The position numbers and the translations under genes were made by a program. A stretch of DNA of 64,000 nucleotides from Sorangium cellulosum (GTDB lineage Bacteria; Myxococcota_A; Polyangia; Polyangiales; Polyangiaceae): the NCBI RefSeq assembly GCF_004135735.1, contig NZ_CP012670.1:2997501-3061500 (forward strand), in the 5' to 3' direction. The notes beneath the pieces are model-generated. The model was not told the DNA's origin, did no database searches, and was given only the letters and a program-made list of their open reading frames with translations. Shown one piece after another: positions 18,024 through 26,384 of the stretch (position 1 is its first letter; every line of letters begins with the position of its first letter).

Positions 18024-20174
18024 CTAGGGCGCGCCGCTCCCCGGGACGCGCAGCCCGCCCGCGGGGAGCTCGTCCTCCTCCCAGTTGTCCTCGAAGCGGT
18101 TGTCCTGCTCCACGTCCGGCCTCGGCGTGCCCTGGAGGACCAGGCCGAACCGGTTGCCGGTGGCGCGGGAGCGCGCGAGCGCGCCGTCGCTGTGGTCGAA
18201 GAGCAGCCCGGCGCGCGCGCAGCCCTCCACCTGCGTCGCGCTCACCTGCGCGGTCGAGCGGAGCGCGAGGATGCCGTCGCCCAGGTCCGGCACCGCCTCC
18301 ACCCGGCCGCCGTCGCCCGGGGCAGAGAACGTCCCGAGCTCGACGTTCCGGACGAGGGTGTCCTCGATCGCGCCCGAGGAGGACAGCAGCAGGAGGCCCG
18401 CGACGCGGCTCTCCAGCACGGCCGATCGCCGGACCACGAGATCCTCCACCGCGTCGCTCAGCAGGCCGACGCCGCCGGTGCCGTCGCGCTCCTCCGGCGC
18501 CGTGCGCTCGACGAGGCTGTCCGAGAGCTCCAGGCCCGCGCCCCCGGACACGGCGATGCCCGCGACGCGGGCCCCCGAGACGTAGGTCGACGCCAGCACG
18601 GCGCGCGCATCCTGCACGAGCACGCCGGCGGAGCGCTCCGGGCGGAGCGGGCTCGCGCGCGTGCCCTCGATGACCACGCCCGTGGCCGAGAGCTCGCCGC
18701 CTGACGTGAGCAGGCCGACGTCGCCGGCCCCGAACACGAGGCTCGACGACAGCGAGAGCGCTCCGCCCCGCTGCTCGATGGCGTACCCGGGGTGCTCGGG
18801 ACCCGCGGCGCCCGCGCCCTGGAAGAGGCACCCGGAGGCGTCGACCGCCGTGCCGGCGCCCGCGATCTCGAGCTGGGCGTCGCACGCGCCGGACAGCACG
18901 GTGGACGAAAGCGTCGCGCGGGCGCCCTGCTCCACCGTCACGCCGCTCGTCTCCGGCGCCGCCTCGGGCGGGACGGAGACGAGGCTCCGGCTCGACACGA
19001 GCTCCGCGAGGGCGCCCGTCACCAGCGCGCCCACGCGGTGATGCACGAGCGCGCTCGCGGTGAGCCGGAGCGCGCCCGCGTCCAGGAGCACGCCGACGCT
19101 GTCGCTCGCCGCCGCCGGCGCGGCGATCTCGAGCAGGTTGCCCTCCGCGATCACCTCCTGCGCCTCGGAGCTGATCCGCAGGTTGACGGCGCCGTCGACC
19201 AGGGCGTTCTCGGTGAGCCGCGCGCGCGCCCCCGAGTGGACGAGCACGCCGGTCCAGACATCGGCCGTGACCTCGTCCGACAGCGCCGCCTGGATCAGGC
19301 TGCGGGACAGGTCGAGGCTCGCGCCGGGGAGCGTGACCACGATGCCGCTGCCGCTCGCGCCGGTGACGCGGACGTCGCGCACCGTCACCTCCGCCGCCTG
19401 GATGAACAGCCCGATGGAGGCGCTCTCCACGCTCACGCCGCGCACGCCGGCGCCCTGGACATCGTGGATCCAGATCGCGCTCGTGTTGCCGTCCCGATCG
19501 GGCTGCGCGCCACGGAGCGTGACCCTGGATGCGCAGCGCCCGACCACCTCGATGGGCCGCGTGATCTCGACCGGCTCGTCGTATACGCCCTCGGCCAGGA
19601 CGACGCGGCCGCCGTCCTGCACCACCTGCAGCGCGTCCGCCAGCGTCGTGAGCGGCTGCGCCCGCGAGCCGGCCCCGTCTCCACCTGCGTAGCTCGGATC
19701 GACATGCACGTCGCCGGGCGCCTCGACGACATGGCCCCACGGAGCCGCGCCGCAGCCGTCCGGCCCGTCGATGGAGACACACCCCTTTTGCGGGACGGCG
19801 AACGTCCCTGTCGGGCACTTCGCCATGGTGGGGAGACAGGCGTCGCCCTCGATGAACTCCGCAGCACAGCCGGGGATCCCGACCTCGACGCACCCCTCGT
19901 CGTGCTTCGGCACGGTGCCGGGCGCGCACTTCTCGCGCGCGGGACGACAGAAGCCGTCGTCGTCGACGAACTCACCGGCGCAGCCCTGGATGCCGACGGA
20001 GACACAGCCGCTCGAGGTGCTGAGTTGATGCGGAGGGCACGCCGGCGCGCCGTCGTCGCGCGGCCGGTCAGGGCGCCGCGAGACAGGCATGGTGTCGCAG
20101 CCGAGCGACGAGGCCGCGAACAGGCCAGCGGTGAGAGCGAAGAGACACCGGAACGTCGAGGATCCGAGCTTCAC
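18024..20174 (-). CDS. Right-handed beta-helix lipoprotein with Cys-rich repeats
   Basis: Predicted outer-envelope lipoprotein of about 716 aa. GTG 20174 gives a clean signal (VKLGSSTFRCLFALTAG) with lipobox SSLGC; an ATG at 20216 would add 14 odd residues. Three Cys-containing repeats follow (GCVSVGIQGCAGEF, GCVEVGIPGCAAEF and a third ending GCVSIDG), each with a C-x-P-G-T-like element. The remainder is a long parallel beta-helix of the pectate-lyase/DUF1565 type, starting VDPSYAGGDGAGSRAQPLTTLADAL, with many short V/I/L-rich turns. There are no clear catalytic residues, so binding or surface display is as likely as polysaccharide cleavage. Confidence 0.75.
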   Translation of the reverse strand: MKLGSSTFRCLFALTAGLFAASSLGCDTMPVSRRPDRPRDDGAPACPPHQLSTSSGCVSVGIQGCAGEFVDDDGFCRPAREKCAPGTVPKHDEGCVEVGIPGCAAEFIEGDACLPTMAKCPTGTFAVPQKGCVSIDGPDGCGAAPWGHVVEAPGDVHVDPSYAGGDGAGSRAQPLTTLADALQVVQDGGRVVLAEGVYDEPVEITRPIEVVGRCASRVTLRGAQPDRDGNTSAIWIHDVQGAGVRGVSVESASIGLFIQAAEVTVRDVRVTGASGSGIVVTLPGASLDLSRSLIQAALSDEVTADVWTGVLVHSGARARLTENALVDGAVNLRISSEAQEVIAEGNLLEIAAPAAASDSVGVLLDAGALRLTASALVHHRVGALVTGALAELVSSRSLVSVPPEAAPETSGVTVEQGARATLSSTVLSGACDAQLEIAGAGTAVDASGCLFQGAGAAGPEHPGYAIEQRGGALSLSSSLVFGAGDVGLLTSGGELSATGVVIEGTRASPLRPERSAGVLVQDARAVLASTYVSGARVAGIAVSGGAGLELSDSLVERTAPEERDGTGGVGLLSDAVEDLVVRRSAVLESRVAGLLLLSSSGAIEDTLVRNVELGTFSAPGDGGRVEAVPDLGDGILALRSTAQVSATQVEGCARAGLLFDHSDGALARSRATGNRFGLVLQGTPRPDVEQDNRFEDNWEEDELPAGGLRVPGSGAP

Positions 20175-20288
20175 GCGCAACACCCAGGCAACGTAGCAGA
20201 TGAACGCGCCGCGCATTTCGAGGAATCGCTCATTTCTTCGTCGCGCGCCGTGATCGTCGCCGTCACCGCGGATCGAGGCCGGACACGC

Positions 20289-21977
20289 TCACGGTCGTGA
20301 CCCGGACAGCTGCACGTCGGCGCGCGCCCACGCCCTCTCGAAGCGCTCGTGTGCGGCGTCTGCCTCCTGTTCCCTGCCCTGTGCGCGCAGGCTCTGCTCG
20401 AGGCCGCGGAGCGCCCAGCCGTTCTCGGGGTTGCGCCGCAGGTCCTCCTTGTAGACCGTCTCCGCGTCGCGCGGGCGACCGGCCTTGAGCAGCGCTGCGC
20501 CGAGCGTGTGGCGGACCGGCTCGGGCCAGTCCGGCGGCTCGAAATAGCGCAGGGTGTCCTCGACGCGTACGGCCGCCTGGAGCAGGCGGACGGCGGCGCC
20601 GGCGTCGCCGCGCGCCGACGCGATCTGGCCCTCCAGCACGAGCGAGGCGATCTCGAGCAGGTCCCGCGCGCCGTTGTTGCCGATCGTCGCCCCGCCGAAG
20701 CTCTCGGACGACATCGCCCCGAGCGCCGTCGCCTCGCGCTCCGCCTCGTCGAGGCGCCCCGTGGACGCGAGCGCGAGGCCGCGCGCGTAGCGCCACACCC
20801 CCGTCGTGTAGCGCTGCTCGGGCGGAGGCGCCGGCTCCGCGAGGAGGTCGTCCCAGCGGCCGAACCGGACGAGCGCGAACAGCGTCGCAGGCTGGAACAG
20901 CTCGAGCATCGGCATGTGCCGCACCTCGTCGTCGGGCACCGCGGTGGAGAGCTCGCGGGCGGCGCGCAGGGCGACGTCGCTGCGCCCCTCCATGCTCGCG
21001 GAGAACGAGAGGAAGTACAGGTTGTGAGGGAAGTACATCCGCGGGTAGATGCCCCGCGGGCGCTGCTCGCGGATGTACCGGCGATCGACCTCGGCCGCGC
21101 GCTCGTTCGCGTCGGAGGCGTCCGCGTACCGACCGATGCGCACGAAGATGTGCGACGGCATGTGCACGAGGTGGCCGGCGCCCGGGGCCAGGCCGCCGAG
21201 CCGCTCGGCGCTCGGCAGCGCCCGCTCCGGCTCGGGCGACGCCTCGACCGCGTGGATGTAGTAATGGTTCGCGCCGGTGTGCTCGGGATCGCGCTGGAGG
21301 ACGCCCTCCAGGGTGGAGACGATCGCCTCGGTGTCCGGCTGCGGGCGGCCGTCGAGCGTCCAGAGATCCCACGGGCGAAGATCCATGAGCGCCTCGGCGA
21401 AGAGCGTGCTCGCGTCGAGATCGTCGGGGAAGCGGCGGGCGAGCTCCCGCATCGCGTCCGCGTACGCGCGGTCGAGGGCGGTCCGGTCGACGACCGGCGC
21501 GGCGGCGTGGCGCTCCGCCAGCGCCTCGATGTACGCGCGCTCGGGCGCGCTCGCGTTCGCGGCGAGCGCGCGCGCCTCCTCGATCGCCTCGAAGGCGGCC
21601 CGCTCGCGCTCGGGCTCGGCCGGCTGGTTGATGTTCGGGCCGAGCGTGAGCGCGACACCCCAGCGGGCCATGGCGAGGCCGGGATCGAGGCGCGCCGCCT
21701 CCTGGAACGCCCGGCGCGCCTCGTCGTGGTTGAACGCGTAGACGAGCCGCAGCCCCTGATCGAAGTAGCGCTGCGCGAGGGGCGACGAGGTCGTCACGGG
21801 GTGATGGAGCGGGCCGAGATCGTCGAACAGCGGGACGCCCTCGGCGTCGGGCAGCTCCCCCTCGTGGCCGGGCGACGGCTCCGCTCCGGGCGAGGCGGGG
21901 TGTGGCTCCGCGCCGCACGCCGAGAGGGCGAGGGAGCAGAGCAGGGGCAGGCTGAAGAGCGCGTGTCGAGCTGTCAT
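20289..21977 (-). CDS. TPR-repeat lipoprotein
   Basis: A 562-aa predicted lipoprotein (MTARHALFSLPLLCSLALSAC). Helix pairs with TPR spacing begin at FDQGLRLVYAFNHDEARRAF and end at the KEDLRRNPENGWALRGLEQSL segment. The middle carries the conserved run HTGANHYYIHAVEAS and HLVHMPSHIFVRIGRY, typical of a widespread bacterial TPR family of unknown function. A GAGGTG ribosome site precedes ATG 21977. It probably serves as a protein-protein scaffold in the envelope; nothing in the neighbourhood identifies a partner. Confidence 0.82.
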   Translation of the reverse strand: MTARHALFSLPLLCSLALSACGAEPHPASPGAEPSPGHEGELPDAEGVPLFDDLGPLHHPVTTSSPLAQRYFDQGLRLVYAFNHDEARRAFQEAARLDPGLAMARWGVALTLGPNINQPAEPERERAAFEAIEEARALAANASAPERAYIEALAERHAAAPVVDRTALDRAYADAMRELARRFPDDLDASTLFAEALMDLRPWDLWTLDGRPQPDTEAIVSTLEGVLQRDPEHTGANHYYIHAVEASPEPERALPSAERLGGLAPGAGHLVHMPSHIFVRIGRYADASDANERAAEVDRRYIREQRPRGIYPRMYFPHNLYFLSFSASMEGRSDVALRAARELSTAVPDDEVRHMPMLELFQPATLFALVRFGRWDDLLAEPAPPPEQRYTTGVWRYARGLALASTGRLDEAEREATALGAMSSESFGGATIGNNGARDLLEIASLVLEGQIASARGDAGAAVRLLQAAVRVEDTLRYFEPPDWPEPVRHTLGAALLKAGRPRDAETVYKEDLRRNPENGWALRGLEQSLRAQGREQEADAAHERFERAWARADVQLSGSRP

Positions 21978-22228
21978 GGGCACCTCGCTGAGGCTCCGCT
22001 CTCCAGCGGCAACGGTGGTCCACCGCTCCTCGCGGGGCCGCTGTGCCCTGGGCGCCGCTGTCCGGCGTGAGCGCGGAGGTCGATGCAGGCGAGGGCCATG
22101 CACGCGCGGTTCCCGCCGGGCGGGAAGGCAGCGCACAGCAGACAGGGGGCGCTCGCGCAGAGGGGCGCACCCCGCCGCCATCACCGTGTGCGATGGACGG
22201 ACGGCGAACTTTGAGCCACCCTCGATGC

Positions 22229-22600
22229 ATGACGACGTGCCGAGAAGAAGCTCTCCGCTGGGTTCATCGCTACGCGATCGGCGGCGCCGCGTTCGCCGCC
22301 CTGCCGCTCCCGATCTCCACGTCCGCCGGGCTCGTCGCGATCGAGACGCACATGATGACGATGATCGGTGAGATCTACGGAGAGAGCGTCGGCTCCGTGG
22401 CGACGACCGCCGCCGGCGGGAGCTTCGCGATCCTCGGACAAGGCCTGAAGTTCCTCGCCACCCGGGCGGTCGGCTTCGTCCCCGTGATCGGGCCGGCCAT
22501 CCGGATGACCATCGCGGGGCTCACGATCGTGGCGATCGGCCGCGGCATCGTGGGACACTTCGAGAGGAAGTACCCGGGCAAGGTCTTCGATCGGCCATGA
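22229..22600 (+). CDS. DUF697/YcjF-like small membrane protein
   Basis: A 123-aa protein from ATG 22229. The sequence ALRWVHRYAIGGAAFAALPL followed by TSAGLVAIETHMMTMIGEIYG is the pattern of DUF697 (YcjF) domains, helical membrane-associated modules of uncertain function. Two hydrophobic hairpins (AALPLPISTSAGLVAI and GPAIRMTIAGLTIVAIG) are visible. It is divergent from the TPR lipoprotein gene. The longer frame from 22043 is upstream DNA without coding character. Confidence 0.7.
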   Translation: MTTCREEALRWVHRYAIGGAAFAALPLPISTSAGLVAIETHMMTMIGEIYGESVGSVATTAAGGSFAILGQGLKFLATRAVGFVPVIGPAIRMTIAGLTIVAIGRGIVGHFERKYPGKVFDRP

Positions 22601-22662
22601 GCGGCCGGCGCGCGCGGGGAGCTCCCGCCCCGGGAGGCCGGCGCGTCGTCGTGGGAGGTCCG

Positions 22663-23172
22663 TCAGTTCTCGCAGCCGGAGCAGGCGAGCGGGCACGTCC
22701 CGTTCACCGGCTCCTGGCAGTGCAGATCGGGCGCGTCGGCGCTGGCGCCGTAGTCGCAGCAGAGCGCGCCGGGGCCGCAGCACGCCTGGCCGCAGCAAAG
22801 GCCCTCCTCGCACCCGAAATCGGGATCGCAGGGGTCCTTGCACTCGCCCTGGATGCAGGCCTCCTCGGCCCCGCACCGCGCGCCGCACGCGCCGCAGTTG
22901 AGCGGGTCGCTGGCCATGTTGACGCAGGCCGGGCCGCAGCACGTGAGCCCCGCCTCGCACGTGCACTCCACCGGTCCTCCCCCCTCGCCGCCTGCGCTGG
23001 TCGTGCTGGTGGTCGTCCCGACGTCACCGCCCCCGCCGCCGCCGGTGGAGGTGGTGCTCGTCGTGGTGACATAGAGCGGCATCACGTTGACGGTGCCCGG
23101 ATCGGCTTCACATCCAGCGAAAGCGAACCACGTGGTCAACGACAACAATGCGATCACCCGGTGACAGGGCAT
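22663..23172 (-). CDS. Cys-rich lipoprotein
   Basis: A 169-aa predicted lipoprotein with leader MPCHRVIALLSLTTWFAFAGC. A Thr/Ser/Gly linker containing TTTSTTS twice is followed by about 20 cysteines in tandem motifs such as CTCEAGLTCCGPACVNM and LNCGACGARCGAEEAC, a pattern known from myxobacterial surface proteins with stacked disulfide modules. Function unknown. Start ATG 23172 is chosen for the signal; ATG 23193 would add seven residues. Confidence 0.7.
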   Translation of the reverse strand: MPCHRVIALLSLTTWFAFAGCEADPGTVNVMPLYVTTTSTTSTGGGGGGDVGTTTSTTSAGGEGGGPVECTCEAGLTCCGPACVNMASDPLNCGACGARCGAEEACIQGECKDPCDPDFGCEEGLCCGQACCGPGALCCDYGASADAPDLHCQEPVNGTCPLACSGCEN

Positions 23173-23292
23173 GAGCACCTCCAAGCCGATCATGACACTA
23201 CCACGGAGGGATGCGGTGATACGAGGGGCGCGCCGCACGACGCAGCGCGTGCTGCACGGGCGTACGCGCTGGCCGCGCGGGCGCGTGCGACA

Positions 23293-24027
23293 TCAGGGCG
23301 TGATGCGCTTGCAATCCGACAACGACCCCGCGTACCAGTCGTCGCTCCTGTCGAGCCAGGCGCCCTCGCTGGACCACCGGATGCCGGGGCGCTTGATCTT
23401 GCCCTCGACCGTGTAGGTGCATTTCACGGCAAACCGCGTGGACGGCAGCGTGCCCGTGAGGGCAGGCTCGCTCCAGAGGCCAGCGGCGAGGAACTGGACC
23501 CGATCCGTGGTGGTGTAGGGGCGGAGCAGCGTCTTGTCGTCCGCGGTCCCCTTGGACCAGCCCTTCGTGGGCGATTCGAACGCACAGTGCCGCCCGTTGA
23601 CCTCCTGGGGCGACCAGCAGGCGAGATCCTTGATGTCCGTGGACACCAGCGTGATCTCGAGCTGGGCCTTGTCCCCCGTCTTCCACCGGGGGCCGGCCGT
23701 GCCACCCGCGGGCTCACGCCCGAAATAGGCGAACGCCCCGGCGAGGCCGCCGACGATGATGAGGAACAGGATCATGCTCTTGCCGAGCGACCCGCTCTGG
23801 GCATGGGGGGCCGCGCGAGGCCGCGCCCCGGGCTTCCTGCCCGCCGCGCGCCGGGCGGCGCCCGCCGCCTTCGCGGGCCGCGAGGCCCTCTCGGGCGCTG
23901 CGGCGTCGGCGCCGGAAGCGGTCCCGCTCTCGCCGTCGCCGTCCGTCTTCGTGTCCTGCGCGTCGGCCTCGTCGGAAGGCGCGTCGTCCGTGCCGGGGCG
24001 GTCTCTGTCTTCGGAGCTCGTAGCCAT
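23293..24027 (-). CDS. Single-pass membrane protein, unknown function
   Basis: A 244-aa protein with a charged cytoplasmic N-terminal segment (Asp/Glu-rich, then Ala/Arg/Lys-rich), one transmembrane helix (MILFLIIVGGLAGAFAYFG, about residues 84-103) and an extracytoplasmic domain of about 140 aa with four Cys. The outer domain shows no family I recognise. The gene is divergent from the FabH-like gene (112 bp). Confidence 0.65.
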   Translation of the reverse strand: MATSSEDRDRPGTDDAPSDEADAQDTKTDGDGESGTASGADAAAPERASRPAKAAGAARRAAGRKPGARPRAAPHAQSGSLGKSMILFLIIVGGLAGAFAYFGREPAGGTAGPRWKTGDKAQLEITLVSTDIKDLACWSPQEVNGRHCAFESPTKGWSKGTADDKTLLRPYTTTDRVQFLAAGLWSEPALTGTLPSTRFAVKCTYTVEGKIKRPGIRWSSEGAWLDRSDDWYAGSLSDCKRITP

Positions 24028-24139
24028 CGAGGCGCTTTATGTACCGGAGCGCGTCCCCGACTCAAGCATTCCGTCGACCGGGACGCTGTGTGCGATCGAA
24101 CGTCCCCTCGCGCGGCCCATGATGTAGGCTGCGCCCCCG

Positions 24140-25126
24140 ATGACCTCCGTTGCCAGAAATCCTCGCGCGCGCATCCTCGGCACAGGCCGCTCCCTGCCGC
24201 TCGTCGCGCCGGTGGGTGCGGCGCCGGCGACCCCCGGCGCCCCGGAGGACGGGAGCGCGGACCGACGCTGCGCGGGGCCGGGCGAGGCGACGAGCGATCT
24301 GGCGGTGAGGGCGGCGAAGGCGGCCCTCGACGCGGCCGGCGTCGGGCCGGGCGACCTGGAGATGATCCTCGTCGCCACCTCGAGCGGCGACGCGCCGATG
24401 CCGGCGACGGCGGTCTATGTGCAGCGGAAGCTGGGGGCCGAGCTCATCCCGTCGTTCGATCTCTCCGCGTCGCTGACGGGGTTCCTCTACGGGCTCTCGG
24501 TGGCGGACCAGTTCGTGACGGCCGGGACGATGAAGCGCATCCTCGTGGTCGGCGCGGACCTGCTCTCGCGCCGCGTGGATCCGCGCGATCGCGCCTCGGC
24601 CCTGTTCTTCGGCGACGGCGCCGGCGCGGTCGTGGTCGGGCCGGCGGCCGGCGACGGGCGCGGCATCCTGAGCGTCCGCCTCCGCGCCGACGGGAGGAAG
24701 GCCGACGTGCTGCAGCTGCCCGGAGGCGGGTCCGCGGAGCCGCTCACGGCGGAGCGGCTCTCCGACGGGCGGCAGTACCTGCGCGCGAAGCTGCCCGAGC
24801 TGAGGCAGGCCGCCGACGAGCGCCTCGGGGCGCAGGCCCTCTCGGCGCTCGACGCGGCAGGGCTCGCGCCCGCGGACGTCGACTGGGTGATCGTGCACCA
24901 CGCCGACGGCCACCTCGTGGCGTCGCTCGCCGAGCGCCTCGGCTGCCCAGCGGAGCGCGTCCTCGGCGTGGTCGACGAGTCCGGCGCGGCCCGGGCCAGC
25001 GCGGGCTCGGTCGCGATCGCGCTCGACCAGGCGCTCCGCGACGGCCGCGTCCGCCCTGGCCAGGCCGTGCTGCTGTGCGCGCTCGGCGGCGGCCTCGCCT
25101 GGGGCAGCGCCGTGCTGCGCATGTGA
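24140..25126 (+). CDS. FabH-like thiolase-fold protein lacking the catalytic cysteine
   Basis: A 328-aa protein with the overall ketoacyl-ACP synthase III fold: N-terminal half with ILVATSSGDAPMPATA and FGDGAGAVVVG, C-terminal half with DVDWVIVHHADGHLV. Where FabH has the nucleophilic Cys in DxxAACxGF, this protein reads FDLSASLTGF, with Leu112 at the Cys position. The His of the triad remains (H253) but the Asn motif (GNTSAAS in FabH) is replaced by DESGAARAS. Condensation by the usual mechanism is therefore unlikely. It may be an esterifying or ligand-binding relative. It is convergent with the YcaO-amidohydrolase operon. Confidence 0.75.
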   Translation: MTSVARNPRARILGTGRSLPLVAPVGAAPATPGAPEDGSADRRCAGPGEATSDLAVRAAKAALDAAGVGPGDLEMILVATSSGDAPMPATAVYVQRKLGAELIPSFDLSASLTGFLYGLSVADQFVTAGTMKRILVVGADLLSRRVDPRDRASALFFGDGAGAVVVGPAAGDGRGILSVRLRADGRKADVLQLPGGGSAEPLTAERLSDGRQYLRAKLPELRQAADERLGAQALSALDAAGLAPADVDWVIVHHADGHLVASLAERLGCPAERVLGVVDESGAARASAGSVAIALDQALRDGRVRPGQAVLLCALGGGLAWGSAVLRM

Positions 25127-25195
25127 GCCGGCCCGGGCGGCCCGGCGAGCGCTGAAGCGCGCGCGCGTCGCCGTGGGCTCGTCGCCGAGCGACGC

Positions 25196-26350
25196 CTAGA
25201 GCCCGTAGAAGCGGGCAGGATTGTCCCAGAGGATCTTCCGGAGGACCTCGTCGGGGAGCTCGCCGCGCAGCGCGAGCGCCCGACCGACGAGGTCCGGTCC
25301 GTGATCCGGGTGGGGATAGTCGGTGCCGAAGAGCAGGTTGTCGGCGCCGATGCGGGGGACGACCTCCGGCAGGTACGGCTCGTCGGGCTCGAGCCCGACG
25401 AAGCACTGGCGGCGGAAGTACGCCGACGGCGCCTGCCGGACGTGCGGCGCGACCTCGCCGGCGAGGTTTCTGTACTCGATCTCGTCGAGGCGAAAGAGCC
25501 AGTACGGCAGCCACCCGCAGCCGGCCTCGAGGAAGGCGATCCGCAGGCCCGGGTGGCGCTCGAGCACGCCGCCCTCGAGGAGGGCGAGCAGCGCCATCAT
25601 CTGCTCCATCGGGTGCGAGCACGCGTGCAGGGCGAAGCGGCTGGAGAAGCGATCGGCGCCGGCCGCCGGCAGGTGCGCGTGCGCGCCCTCGTGCACGGCG
25701 ACCGCGATCGAGCGCCGCTCGCACTCGGCCCAGAACGGCTCGTAGGCCGCGTCGCCGAGCGTCCGGCCCTCGACCGGGTTGGGCCGCAGCACGACGGCGC
25801 GAAACCCGAGCGCGGCCGCGCGCTCGAGCTCGAGCGCCATCTGCGCCGGAGCGTGGGGGCTCACCAGGCCGACGCCGCGGAGGCGCTCGGGATCGCGCGC
25901 GCAGAAGTCGCGCAGCCACGTGTTGTACGCCCGCGCGTACGCGGTCGCGACGCGCGGATCGAGCGGGGCCATGCCCTGCAGCGCGAGCCCGAGGGTGGGG
26001 TAGAGGAAGGCCACGTCGACGCCCTCCCGGTCCATGTCCGCGAGCTGCGTCTCGGGCCGCTCCAGCGCGCCGCTCCCCCCGTGCCGCCGGGAGGCCGCCG
26101 CCGCGAGCTCGCGCGCGGCGCGCGCGCCCATCCGGCGATAGACCGGGCGACCGTCCACCACGGGCTGCGGCGGGAGCGGCAGCCAGCCGTCCGGGCCCCG
26201 GCACGCGACGCGATCGGCCAGGGCGCCCTCGCCGACGTACGCGAGGCGGGGCGCGTGCGATCGGAGCTCCGGCTCCATGTACGTGGTCCAGAGATCGATC
26301 GGCTCGATGACATGGCGATCTGCGTCGAGAATGCGGTGTCCGTCGCGCAC
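25196..26350 (-). CDS. Amidohydrolase (ACMSD-like TIM barrel)
   Basis: A 384-aa metal-dependent hydrolase/decarboxylase of the amidohydrolase-2 family. The N-terminal motif is ILDADRHVIEP (family usual D-x-H; D and H kept with an Arg between), with HACSHPMEQMM mid-barrel and LLFGTDYPHPDHG (catalytic Asp) near the C terminus, ending NPARFYGL. Family reactions include decarboxylation of aromatic acids and C-C or C-N cleavage; substrate unknown. GTG start at 26350. It follows the YcaO gene by 34 bp on the same strand, so the two are probably co-transcribed. Confidence 0.85.
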   Translation of the reverse strand: MRDGHRILDADRHVIEPIDLWTTYMEPELRSHAPRLAYVGEGALADRVACRGPDGWLPLPPQPVVDGRPVYRRMGARAARELAAAASRRHGGSGALERPETQLADMDREGVDVAFLYPTLGLALQGMAPLDPRVATAYARAYNTWLRDFCARDPERLRGVGLVSPHAPAQMALELERAAALGFRAVVLRPNPVEGRTLGDAAYEPFWAECERRSIAVAVHEGAHAHLPAAGADRFSSRFALHACSHPMEQMMALLALLEGGVLERHPGLRIAFLEAGCGWLPYWLFRLDEIEYRNLAGEVAPHVRQAPSAYFRRQCFVGLEPDEPYLPEVVPRIGADNLLFGTDYPHPDHGPDLVGRALALRGELPDEVLRKILWDNPARFYGL

Positions 26351-26384
26351 GAGCGCCCCCCTTCGCCCTCCGCCGCCCCGCCCG

